Below are positions 15,763 to 27,491 of a stretch of DNA of 64,000 nucleotides, piece after piece (position 1 is the first letter of the stretch; every line of letters begins with the position of its first letter). The stretch is from Purshia tridentata (lineage: Eukaryota; Streptophyta; Magnoliopsida; Rosales; Rosaceae), in assembly GCA_003254885.1 (NCBI GenBank), contig QANT01005053.1:1-64000 (forward strand), given 5' to 3'. Made by a program: the position numbers and the translations under genes. Under the pieces are notes generated by a model that had not been told where the DNA came from, did no database searches, and was given only the letters and a program-made list of their open reading frames with translations.

Positions 15763-17719
15763 CTTATGCTCTACCTTTCTCCCTCTTCAGTCTTCAGTGT
15801 CTACAAAAGATTTTGATTCCTAGTCACAAAACCATAACACACGTCAAGGTCTCACAGACCCGTGAAGAGGTCTAAACCCTAAACCCACCCGGAAAAAACA
15901 ACATGCAACCCTATGACAAGGAAACACATGAAGAAACAAACATGGGTTCGAATTGAGCGAGTAATTGGTATAATATATGATCAGCAAGTAGTGAATTAGC
16001 TTAAATAAAGAATTAATTAATACCAAACCGTAAGCAATGAACCTATTGTGCTTAACTAAGGAATAAAATTAGCTATAATTTAAGCTAAATCCGAACTCTC
16101 ACTATGAACTATGAACATGGGGATCATCACAAAATATAGGGAAATGCCCCAGAACGAGCTTAAGTGGATTACAAACACACAAAAATTGGAGTAAATTTAA
16201 GAGATAAAACTACCAAAGAAAATGCATACAGAAATAGAAATTGTAATAATAGGAAGTAAAGGACGTGCATGTGTACCAAGATTCAAGAACAGCAAACAGC
16301 TCCAGGAAAAGTAAAGATTTACGAAGAACGAGTAGCTAATTTAGATGGGCACAGCTTCATGGATGGAACAAAATTAGAAACTCAGATAAAGTTCTTTACC
16401 TACTCATTTCCTAATTTAATTATCTCTCAGCGAGAGAGAGAGAGTGAGCGGCAAAAGAATTAGAAAGAAAGCAAGCGAAGAAGAATTCAAGTTCAAAATG
16501 CGCAGAGAAAGAGAGAGGGAGAAAGAGGTTTCTAAAACTAAAAGATTCTTGAAAGAGACTGGAAATCGAAGACTGGGGACCACTGCACGGGTGCAACAAA
16601 ATAAATAAATAATCAGCCAATTACAATTTACAATTTTACATCAAACTACTCTACTAGACTGGACTACTCTACTACAAAGCTCCATTTGGCATCAAGCTTT
16701 GGGAAATTACACATGTTAACACTTGAAAATACAAATTTTTATCAAATATGAATAATTTATATTTCAATAAATACTAGTATAATTTAAAAATTGAACATAT
16801 TTTGTTTCATATTCGACGCAATCAAACATGGAAATGGAATAAAAATTTTTTTATTAATCAATGATGTATAATCCTCCACCTCTCATGCTTATCTTGTTAA
16901 AAATAAATGTGTAGGCTTTATAATTCTTTTAAGTTATTTAAAGATGTATTAATTATTCATGTACTACACCTAAAATCACTCAACATATCACATCATTAAA
17001 ATTTTTTTTCTGATTATATCACAAGTCTAAAATGCTCAGTTTGACCAAATCTTCAAGATTTCCTTTCCTAAACAAACCACCTAAATAATATGATTTAATT
17101 TTTCTTCATAAATAGTAAAGACAATACTTAAAAAGAAAATGAAGTGATGTGTATAGAGCAACGGATTTATAAAAGACATAGTTCATAAATCAAGAAGAAA
17201 CAAGTAAGATGGGACGCTGTGGCCCAGGCCCGAGACAAGTAATGGGCTTGGTGGGCCTTTACTGGATCCATAAACCTTAACAAACCAATCTGTCCCTATC
17301 AGTCCAGCTTGGAAAGTGGAATTGGTGAGTGGGCCTATAAATTTCAGACTATATTTAGGTGGTCCGGAAACGTCAGCTCCCAACCAACCTCGGATTTTGT
17401 TTGTACATGTAAAATAAGAAAATAAAAGAAAAACATTGGGGAATAGGAGGCATCGATTTATCATTGTACATATATTACTGTTTTAGTCACTGTTTTGTTT
17501 AATGTGGTATTTTTTAAATTTTGGGTCTAGCTGCTGATGACACCATGGTGTATTAGCAAACAGAAGGTTGCTTGCTTAGTTTGTGGTGAATAATATTATA
17601 ATTTTGTAGGTGAAGCATTTTTTTTTTGTCACAGTTTGGGTAATAATTCATTTGACATGCATTTAATTAAATTGCAAAAAAGGAGATAATGCATTTTATG
17701 AATTTCCATTGTTGTTAAG
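15763..17719. other. NEK leader and upstream spacer
   Basis: The NEK 5' leader probably extends to about 16550; a GA-rich tract at about 16431-16450 and a splice-donor-like GTAAAG on the minus strand near 16398 hint at an upstream leader intron. From 16600 to 17719 the DNA is AT-rich with no gene or clear element visible. Confidence 0.4.
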
Positions 17720-17947
17720 ATAGCTTCCTCATACCTACATGTTTCAATCAACCAATTGAAGGCCTATAGGTAATACAAATTTTAAATCCTTTTCATCTAA
17801 CCAAAATATCTCTTGGGTTGCCTCAACTGTTTTTTTTTTTTGGGGTTTTGTTTTGGGTAACCTACGAATTAAATTGATATAAGTTGGGTTGTCACTGAAT
17901 ACAACATGGTTTCTGCATAATTATATCAAATTTGGGTTTGAAAAGTA
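17720..17947 (+). repeat. Dispersed repeat, copy A
   Basis: This segment recurs in the same orientation, with divergence and small indels, at 21096-21335. Shared blocks include AGCTTCCTCATACC, CATGTTTCAATCAACCAATT, GGCCTATAG and CTGCATAATTATATC. Neither copy contains a reading frame. It could be two remnants of one unidentified mobile element or an old segmental duplication. Confidence 0.7.
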
Positions 17948-20900
17948 AAAGCTTTGCAGCAGCACTAGCAAGTCTAGCAGGATTCAATGCTAGGAGTAAG
18001 AGTCAAAGTGAGTGCGTTCTTAATGCAGGATTCAGAAGCAGCAGCAACAAGTTTTGGGCCTTTTGGTCTGGTTACTAGAACCACCCATCTCATTGATTCA
18101 GACGTGCAACCTAAGCCACCCACCTCATGAACCAATTTTGGTTGAAATATCAACCCCACAAACTCAACCAATCACATTTCGCTGCATTCATCACTTGTTT
18201 CGCTTATTGTTTGTGATCTCTACTGTATTTCTAAAGCACTCTTGAACTCTTCTATTGCTGACTGAAATTCTTAAAAGGAAAAGAAAAGGGGTACATCCGT
18301 ACATGGTAAGAAGTGTCTGCTTTTACAGTATACATGTATACAAACTCAGCATTCATGATTGTTGCTGCAAGTTATGGTGATGCCTACCCAAGTGTCTAAA
18401 TGCAATTTGCAATTACCATATATTTTACGACTGCAGTAAGCCCATCAGACATGTAGTCCTTTCCAACAACTCCACCCCCAATAAATAGGGTCATGCACCT
18501 GTTCCACTTAAGTTGAGAAAAATGCGGGAAACTTTCTTTTATATATTCTGTTTGATTTGTTTTCTTGTGGTTAATTAGTCCAGACAGCAACCAGAGTACT
18601 TGTGTACCAGGCAAACTTGCAAGTGGCACCATATAGACACATCATCAGGCATGGGAGGGATAGAGACATATCTATAGCCATCTCTGTCTATATATCCATG
18701 GTGCTTAATTTGTGAAGCTAATAAGTTTAAGGTAGGGACAATCTTGAAATGTTGTTTTAAAGTGGGTTAAGGTAGTGGCAAATTGGCAATGGAATCAATT
18801 GCCTCTTCACAATCCTCAAGTGATCCATTAGCATATTTCAGAATCTGCAGGACCACTGCTATCCTCACCCCACATTTAATTGCAGTGGTTTTGTGCACAC
18901 ACACTATATGTTGCGTAGGATGCTCTATAGTCACAAATAGTGGGTACTGGGTTAGTTAGCCTGAATCTGACGCACAAAAAGTCACAAAGGCTGTGTTTGT
19001 TTCCACGGAAAATATTTTTCAAAAGCAAGGAAAGAGGCTTTTGGAGAAAGGCAAGAGATAAGCACTGTTTCTATCAGGGAAGGAAGTGGCATGTGGCAAT
19101 ATGCAGAGTAGTTCAAAAAACAGAAGCACTTAACATTTTGTGGAAAATGTATTGGCTTATTGGTTATAGCACAGCATGTGATGGAAGTAGCTAGTAGTAT
19201 ATAGCAGAAGTGGCAGTTTCTGTCACTTTTGCGCCTATATATGTCTATCCTTTTCTAATATATATATCTTTCACTCCTTTATTCTGTATTATTCTTCTTG
19301 ATCCAATCTTACACATTATCTTTTGTCTGCCTACATTATATGGGAAAAGGTTATAATATGGTAACATTAACCTGATGCTCTTATTCATTTATGAGAAATT
19401 AGATGTTCTGCATTGATCGGTAGTGTTATAAAATATATAGTTTATTCTCATATCTTCTTGGAGAGAGAGCAGTCCCCACAAGTGGTATATAGCAGTCAAA
19501 TCATATCAATTTAATATGCAAAAGTAATAAATAATTAGATTAAATTTCACATATTATCTGCAAAGTGCCTCCTGGGTATCCTGCAATGGATCAGAACATG
19601 TGTTTCTAGGTATAGGGATCATCTAACTATGCCATTTCAACATTCTGCAAAGGAAAAATGGTAGAAGAAAAGAAAAAACTTGTGTGTGGGTGTGTGTGTA
19701 TATATCCATATATCTTGTAATTTATACTTTCTTTATAGAAGAAGTAATGGGATGCTGAAATATGGAGTACCCGATCTCCCCCTCCTAACTTTCCGGAAAG
19801 TAGCAAGAGATATGGCAATGAATCGATGTGCCTAATATGGCTGATCGAAAAGAGAATCTCTGATAAGGCCTCGGTGTTTTCTAATGAAAATGGAGGAAGA
19901 TAAACTCATAAGAAAACTGCTCATAATAGTGACAACATGTGAGTCTGTGGCCATATATAATAAAGCAAATGTCACTTGATGAAATTCAGTAGAATTTAAA
20001 TCCATTTATACAGTATATTCTGAGAGTGGACAACACAAAAATCTTGAACAAACTTTAGTTTGTTTTATTGTCATTTAACACAGCTTGAACTGGGTTTGAT
20101 ATTTGTCAATCTCTTCCACTCTTCCTCTGTTTTTAACTTTTTATGTAACCACATATTCTCTGACCTCCATGAACCATGAAGAAAGGACAGCGTTTGAACC
20201 ATAAAGTCCTTCTCAAACTTTAGAGTTCAACATTTGCCAATGGACAGACCTGCTCTTTGTTTCTATAAGTTGAGAAGGCAATATTAGCAGCATAATATTT
20301 GGGGCCAGAGGTGTTCCACCCCAAACATTGAAATGGGGTCACCCCACCACCTACATATATTCTTTTTAAGGCTATTACTTTCTGATTCTATTGCAGTGGT
20401 CGTATATTCTTTTTGTTGGGCCCTATCTCCTTTGTTCTACATACCTGGCGAAAGCAAACCAAAGGTTCAATGTAAAGCACAAATACAATGCTCTCTTAAC
20501 AAATGGCATTGCAATGATCCCAACAACCACATAACATAATCTTTAACTCAATGATATACAAATTGTGTGATGCAAATAACAGTGTTCCCACATTTTAATG
20601 GGGGGTCATGTTTCACATGTCTTGTTACTCAATTATAGCATAATGGGTTTGTGGAAACAGTATTTGAATGTCTGCAGAAAATCAGGGTTTGTAGCATAAT
20701 TCAAGTATAATATATATTAGACCTCTAGTGTTCTAAGCATACCATTGGTCAATTCAGTACCTTATCTGTAGCCACCAGTTCTGATGCCCAACATGCATTA
20801 TCATGCTCTCACTTTTCTTATAGAATTGGAAAGTCACTTATGGTGTCCTCAAAATGCCAGAAATCTTTCATTGAAGTCAATCAATAATGCTGATAAAGAT

Positions 20901-21095
20901 ACAAACTAAGTCAACGTAAATCCTGCATTTATCAAAGCAAAATGAATGAGAAGGAGAATGAGAATGATCATATTGGATTTAACAATGAAATAGTAAGTCA
21001 CATCATTGTTGTCCTTTGAATCAAACATTAATTGTCAATGTCATATCAGTTGGTAAATTAAGTTAACAGTATACATATGAATAGTTGATAATCAT
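17948..21095. other. Gene-free spacer
   Basis: Open frames here are short, unsupported by splice context and match no family I recognise. One compact hairpin of 13 pairs with a 3-nt loop lies at 19204-19232 (arm GCAGAAGTGGCAG). No tRNA, rRNA or known plant microRNA sequence was seen. Confidence 0.4.
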
Positions 21096-21335
21096 ACAGC
21101 TTCCTCATACCGACATGTTTCAATCAACCAATTGAAGAAGGCCTATAGTTAATACAAATCTGGAGTCCTTTTCAACCCAAAAGACCTCTTAGGCTGCATC
21201 AAGTCATTGTTTATTCAAACATTAGAAATTTGTCGGACTAGTAAACATCGGAATTGTATTAATATAAGTTTGTTGTCACTAATCAACTTCAACACGGGTT
21301 CTGCATAATTATATCGAATTTGGGTTTGTAAAGTA
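21096..21335 (+). repeat. Dispersed repeat, copy B
   Basis: Diverged direct copy of 17720-17947, 3.4 kb away. Copy B is slightly longer through small insertions (for example about 21200-21250). No terminal repeats or target duplication were seen at its borders. Confidence 0.7.
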
Positions 21336-22997
21336 AGATACATCGATCAGGGGCACACAGTAAAAGAGGAAGAGAAGACCTACCACATGATCTATCGATT
21401 CTTTAACAAGCAGGGTTTCTAGCCTTTTAGCCTCTTGTAAGCAAACACTAAAAACCAACAATTATTACTTTGGTGCCTGTTCCCAATAAGTGGTATCCAC
21501 AATGGATTTATATATATCCAGATTGAAGGCAAAATTGAAGGGCAAAACAATGAAAACAGAGTTGCTTCATAGAGGCATTTACCTTCAATAATTGTGTCAC
21601 TTTAATGAATCATGGAAATATGGCATGATTGTTCATTGCACCGGCCCAAAGTTTTGGATTTAATATTCAATCATCAGGTTCATAAATTTCTTGAGCATGC
21701 ATCATCAAGTTTAAGTGGGGGTTAAAATAATATATTTTAAATCCAAGCATGCATGAGCAGTAAAGGAAAAAAAAATTAAGATAGTCCAGGTACTTGGGGT
21801 TAGGACACCAGAATTAGAGGGCAAAAGGCAGGCTGCAGAATGTAGTTGACATAATTACATATCGAAAGGGAAAGAAAAATATATAAAATTATGGAAGGGT
21901 TTTATGGAAATTTCATGGAAGCCATGGTAAGGTTTTGCCCAGGAAGGTTATAACTTGAGCAGGTGTTTCTGATTTGAAGGTTTCAATATTAATTAATGAC
22001 ATTAATCTGTTGAAGTGGGATCATGGATTCGATTTGATTCCTAGCAATGACAAAAGCCAGGGACATAATAATTCAAAAAATAGCAAACAAAAAACACATG
22101 AAGTTTCGAAAAATATATACAAGTTAATTATCAAATTCAGAGAAAATGTCAACTCTACAAATTTAGCACATTGATGATAAGTAGTGTTATTTATGAATTT
22201 TCTGGTCTTCACTGTCTATATACATATCACATTTATATTAAATTAGCTAACTTCCATGCATAAATATATTCCACAAATAACCACATTTCTCTCGAAAAAT
22301 GTTTTTTAATGATCTTGCTTAATAAATTAGTATGATCATTGCTATTTCTTTATAATCTCTCTTCTGCATTAATTACTTTCTTTAATTTCCAAATATGAGT
22401 ATGACTTTTTTCAGCGCCAAGACCAAACATAAACATGTGTTAAACATGGTTATAAATAGTTTAGGGAAGCCCTTTATATATTCATGGAGAATTATAGAAG
22501 CTAAAAATACATAAAGGCATAAACGTGTCGACGCACTGCGCAAGCATAAGTTCAGAACTTCAGTCTCTACGAGCAGGTAATTGGGCGGTCCAAATGTCAA
22601 CGGCTTTATATATTTAATGGGCGTCACACACTTTAGATCCATAAATAAATAAAATAAATGGAATTTAATAAAACATGTATCCCACTATAATCTCTAACAT
22701 ACTTACATAAGAATTAGATTATTTTTATTAACTCAAAGAACTCATCCATTAGGATATAGTCTATATAGAGCAGCTCCCTTCTTAAAATTTATTTTTTAAA
22801 ACTATTATTATATATAGCAATCATGCATCAGGGTATGATCAGCTTACATCATAACATAATCCGAAGTAATAACACTAAAGACCATATTTTGACACCATAT
22901 TATGTACCACCTATGTAATATGTAGTGTGAGACCCACTTATATTGGTGACTCGATCCCTCTTCTATTAAAGAAGTGGTATTCAACGTTGTACTAAAA
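21336..22997. other. Gene-free AT-rich spacer
   Basis: No reading frame, RNA gene or mobile-element end was recognised in this stretch. Confidence 0.35.
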
Positions 22998-23002
22998 TAT
23001 AG

Positions 23003-23798
23003 TGTTGATGCAAAAAATTGGGTGCTCTTTGAATCAACGTAGATGGAGAAGGATAGTCTTAGTCTTGTATCTTTGACTTTGAATCTTTAATAATTCCTGT
23101 ATGAGAAAGAGAACACCAATAGGGACTTACACCAGTGAGGTGTTAGCTAAGAACCCTCCGGTGTGTAAGTTAGAAACAATAATGAATCAAGCGATTAATC
23201 CCAAGAGCTAGGCTTCAAATTAATCCAGTTGATATTTGTTTTCTGTATTTCTTGCTATATATTTTCTCCTTGCCTTTCTCTCTGTGTCCTTTTTTAAGGG
23301 GGAAGGAGGGTTATATTTATAGGCAAAGGTCTATAGTACCTGCATGGAGATTGGCGGTCACAGTGGGGCCACGTCAAATCATCAGTAGTGCTTATCTCAC
23401 CTACCAGGAGACTTGGGCATTAAATGCAAGTATGGGGGGTAGGCGATAGGTATGGTGACTATCCTGTCATGCTCACTTCCCGTCAGATGGTAGGGAGACT
23501 TTGCGTGGTCGACACTTGATCGCATTCTCTTGGGAACTGTGAGGCCAAGGTCAGAGCCGACCTTAGTTAAAGTAGAGCCGAACCGCCTCCTTATCTGAAC
23601 TGTTTTGAGAAGAGGATCTCGAGGTTTGTATGAGTCTAACGAGTTAGTTACTGAGTCTACCCGGTCTTCAAGTTCGGCTCGGTGTGTTGACGTGGCCTAT
23701 AGTCAGTTCAGCTTGGATCTATGGTCAATGTGATGGACAGGGGACAGGTGTCAGCTATCCACTCGTGGGTGATATGGATGTCGATCCGAGCACCAACA
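23003..23798 (-). mobile_element. Solo LTR, same family as 8559-9575, opposite orientation (fossil)
   Basis: The element is 796 bp with ends TGTTG...CAACA and a perfect 5-bp target duplication TATAG (22998-23002 and 23799-23803). On the plus strand its first bases, TGTTGATGCAAAAA, are the reverse complement of the last bases of the LTR at 8559-9575, and its inverted CCTTTGCCTATAAATA matches CCTTTGCCTATAAGTA there. It is therefore the same family inserted the other way round. No internal region remains: a solo LTR. Intact target duplications suggest a fairly recent insertion for both copies, but age cannot be fixed without counts of family divergence. Confidence 0.85.
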
Positions 23799-23803
23799 TA
23801 TAG

Positions 23804-25732
23804 TCTTCTTAACATTACTCAATTCAAAATTATTCGATCTTTTGTTAGTTGGATAGATTCGAAATAATTCTTAGTTGTGCTTGTTTATATTTGTTTTAAT
23901 TCTAAATATGTATTATAAATCTGATCGTGCTGAATTCATATAGATGTGAAAAAAGATGTTATAAATTTACCACCGAATTAATATTATATATACAGCTAGA
24001 GTTAAATGTGAAGATAAACAAGCAGAGGAAAACCTAACACAGGATTCGGATTCGACATATACAGTCAATAATTTTGGAATAGCTCCAAGCAAATATTATA
24101 TGAAATTTCTAGTGTTACCAAATTATTATTCCCCTGGTTTAAAAAAGAACAACTCAACATTGACGTTCAAGTTTTTGATTCCTGAAAGCTCAACAAATTA
24201 TTAATGTTGTCAAAAGGACATTTAAACCAATTCCTTTTCATAATTCATTGGTTAGACTTATCCACTTCAATCATGCACGCGCCATTTAAAAATTAATTAT
24301 TGGACTACAAAGGGCAAATAAAATATCAAGCACAGCCCTACAAAGATTCAACATGGTAGGGGTCATTTTGTCAACTTAATATTGGACACAACCCTATTAT
24401 TATGGGAGTAGATATAGTTGAGGACTGTAGATATGCCTTACTTAGTTGTCTCACTTTGTCTTATGGGGATATAACACCACCCGTGATTACTGTCACAAAC
24501 CCAAAACTTTGTTTCTTTAATTGTATATGCATGGATCATACATTCACACTATATATGGCCAAGAGATCGATATATATCATGCATGTGATTATGTGTGTAA
24601 TCTGCTGTTTGTTAATAATTAGTATGAGATATTCATATTCATTGGCTTATAATTTGTGGCTTGTTAAATGGCTAGTTGCTTTATTTAGTGAGTGATCATC
24701 TAAATAATACAACTACTTCAATCACGGGATGTTCTTGATCGAGCTGATCAACTTGTTATAAAAGCTCAAGAGCTACAGCTTTAACGAACCATAGATGACT
24801 GACAGTCAGCTCATATTCAGGGACTTTTTTACAATATTGTGTCTTTAATTATTATCACTCACATTTAAAGTTATATTCAAATTTTTATAACATGTAATTA
24901 TATGAGCATGAATCACTTTTTGAATGTATGGAAGTTTATGTTTTTGACTGTTTCAAAAGACGCGAGTCATGTGACATATCTTCTTATAATAATCAGTCTT
25001 TTTAATGAAGAATTTTTGCATATAACGGTTACATACTATGATCAAAATGTAAATTTCACAATATAATGAGATAAAAGTTGTATCATATCATCATATGTAA
25101 TCATGAGTCCATGACATATACTAATTTTTCAATTTTTAAGATGAGGAAGAGACAAAGGTTGAAGTGGAGAGTTTGCTGCAGCCTTTGCAGGGTAAGCTGA
25201 GACGTTAAAATTGGCTGTGAAAAAGCCACAATTTTATGTTCCACGCAGGCAGAGGATAACAGCGATTCAAATTTGTCCTCAAATTTTGATTGATTGATTG
25301 TGAACTTGTGAGATGAGAAAGAGATCAATCTTTTTTGGGAAATTGTCAAACTAACACTCAGTTTTAGTCCGGTACTCAACTAGTGAATATTCAAAAATCA
25401 AAACGCTTCTTATTCTATTTTTATTTTTATTTTTGGAAAAAATAAGACAAATTTCTTTAATTTGTTGTTTATAAATTATAATGTTCTTTTATCTAGTAAA
25501 ATAAATATGAAAAAAAAAGAAGAAGTAAAATCAATCAACTGTTGAGCCCAATCCCAAAGAACAAAAAAATCAGTAGTATTACAAATTATGGTTTGATTTG
25601 TGTATTCACAACTTCACTCCACTGTGATATTTCTAGATTAAAGTGAGTTATATTTTTTTGGTTGGAAGAAACTTTCTATATGACATATGCAATTACTTAT
25701 TATAATGCAAAGTAAGAATATATATATATATA
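23804..25732. other. Gene-free spacer
   Basis: AT-rich sequence. Frames at 24402-24695 (+) and 25101-25379 (-) show no domain, splice or codon support. Nothing else could be identified. Confidence 0.35.
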
Positions 25733-26133
25733 GAGCAAGGTTCCATTGTAGGATTCCCACAAACTTTTAATTTGTGGGATCCCCTTTGTGGGGCCCATAT
25801 GAGTTGTTTTGTATCGATCTGAACCGTTCATTTTTTTCATCTCCATTGATAGATCATCCTTGTAAAAAATTAGCCAAATCGGAAAACATTTGCCTATTTA
25901 ACTTTGATCAAACAAGTAGACGGTTTCATAAAAAATATTGGTTCGTCCATTTGTTTGGTCAAAGTTAAATAAGCAAACGGTTTCCGATTTGACTAATTTT
26001 TTGCAAGGAAGATCTATTAATGGAGATGAAAAAAATGAAAGGTTCAGATCAATACAAAACAACTCGTATGGGCCCCACAAGGGGAATCCCACAAACTAAA
26101 AGTTTGTGGGAATCCCACAATGGTGCCTTGCTC
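25733..26133. mobile_element. Long-inverted-repeat (foldback) MITE
   Basis: The whole 401-bp unit is an imperfect palindrome centred near 25935. It runs from GAGCAAGGTTCCATTG to CAATGGTGCCTTGCTC, each arm about 190 bp and pairing along its length. As a result, near-identical 64-residue frames appear on opposite strands (25774-25968 and 25898-26092); these are artefacts. It is flanked by TATATA on both sides, so the target duplication cannot be separated from the AT repeat. Superfamily is unresolved (Mutator-like or Tc1/Mariner-like are options). Confidence 0.8.
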
Positions 26134-26140
26134 TATATAT

Positions 26141-26200
26141 CCATTTGTTTGGTAAAATTTAAATAGAAGTTTGTGAGAATCCCACATTGGAGCCTTACTC
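26141..26200. mobile_element. Internally deleted fragment of the same MITE
   Basis: Positions 26141-26166 (CCATTTGTTTGGTAAAATTT and following) match the centre of the neighbouring element at 25947-25973, and 26167-26200 match its right end (GTTTGTGAGAATCCCACA...CTTACTC). A second, shortened copy therefore abuts the complete one. Confidence 0.65.
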
Positions 26201-26281
26201 TATATATATGTAAACAAAGAGGTAATTATCAGATTGCGCATGAGAATGATTTTCTCCTGCGACCCACTGACTGATCTAGGT

Positions 26282-26335
26282 GGCCACCGCATACCAAGCA
26301 ATGTTAATCTGGCCACCGCATACCAAGCAATGTTA
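26282..26335 (+). repeat. 29-bp tandem duplication
   Basis: Unit GGCCACCGCATACCAAGCAA plus nine bases occurs at 26282-26310 and again from 26311 to about 26335. A further imperfect direct repeat (AAGTTAATTA..CAAATAACTGTCA) lies at about 26612-26663 and 26716-26762. Both are in the far upstream region of SULTR3;1. Confidence 0.75.
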
Positions 26336-27098
26336 GGCACTCATATAACTTTGAAACCAAGAAAAATTAAGTTAATCTGGTCAAACAAGACTAATTATTT
26401 TGGGCTTATTACATCAGTAACTGTCTGATCTAGTAGAAAAACTCAATTTTTTTTATTGGAACCAGTCATAAATTCAAAATTTATAAATGACAATTTATTA
26501 GTAAAAAAATTAAATTAAATTCACTAATTTAATCTTATTATCACTTTCAAAAATACTTAATATTGTAAAAACTCGATGCAGTACGTACCGAGTTTATTAA
26601 AAAGTTATTAATCTAAACTCTCATACAAGTTAATTAGTGCAAATAACTGTCAATGTCATCATGACCCGAAAGATATTTTCTAGCTTAATTAGGCCTTAGC
26701 TAGGTAGAGAATATCTAAACTCATGCAAGTTAATTACCCGCAAATAACTGTCATCACGAACTAATTAATTAATTCTTTGACCTAACACGTACGTGTTGAA
26801 CGGAGAGTCCTACACTAATTAAACAAGCCAATGAGAGCGCACCACGTCAGAAGGTCCAAACCACAGTGGCTAAAATGCAGCAGGCCAGCCATGCAAGATA
26901 AGCTTGCAATTTTGCATCGTCAACCTTTATCAAATTAATAACCATCATAATTCCGTAATACGTGAGCTTCCAGGATTTTGCATCCTCTTGCTGCACACCT
27001 CGTGCGCTATTTTGTTCACTTCTCCTCAATAAACTTCAAAAATCTCTGCAAACGTGGCCCTTTTATACACTAATACTTTATACCTGGGTCCCACAGCG

Positions 27099-27104
<6 letters not shown>

Positions 27105-27135
<31 letters not shown>

Positions 27136-27205
27136 TCACAGAAAATAATGAAACATCACTCCTCTCTCCACTCATATAAATGGTCATAGCAACCACCCTT
27201 TCTCT

Positions 27206-27244
<39 letters not shown>

Positions 27245-27312
27245 GAAAATAATGAAACATCACTCCTCTCTCCACTTATATAAATGGTCATAGCAACCAC
27301 CCTTTCTCTCAG
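27105..27312 (+). promoter_or_regulatory. SULTR3;1 core promoter: 104-bp tandem duplication with two TATA boxes
   Basis: Copy 1 (27105-27208) and copy 2 (27209-27312) each hold a CT tract, CACAGAAAATAATG, a TATAAA box (27175-27180 and 27279-27284), TGGTCATAGCAACC and a final TCTCTCAG. Outside the CT tract I see one base difference (CATATAAA against TATATAAA). The CT runs at 27100-27133 and 27209-27238 probably mediated the duplication. The two TATA boxes, 104 bp apart, could each position a transcript start. Confidence 0.8.
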
Positions 27313-27491
27313 TCTCTTCCTCACCCTCAACTCCTCCTCCTCCTTCTAACCCACTTCCCCCACCTTCTCCAAATTTAAAAGGCACAACTTCCCATAATTG
27401 CTCTTATTGGTTACCAAAAACCCGAAGAGAGTATAACTCGTTCTAGTGAGTTTGTGTGTCCTCTTCTGCTCGTAGCAGAGTCATCGGGATC

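Noticed and set aside
25774-26092. Two nearly identical 64-residue proteins on opposite strands
   Set aside because: They are mirror products of the palindromic MITE arms, not genes.
16600-27100. Search for tRNA, rRNA, CRISPR or known microRNA genes in the long gene-free region
   Set aside because: No tRNA box pairs, regularly spaced arrays or familiar mature plant microRNA sequences were seen by eye; young or lineage-specific small RNAs cannot be excluded.
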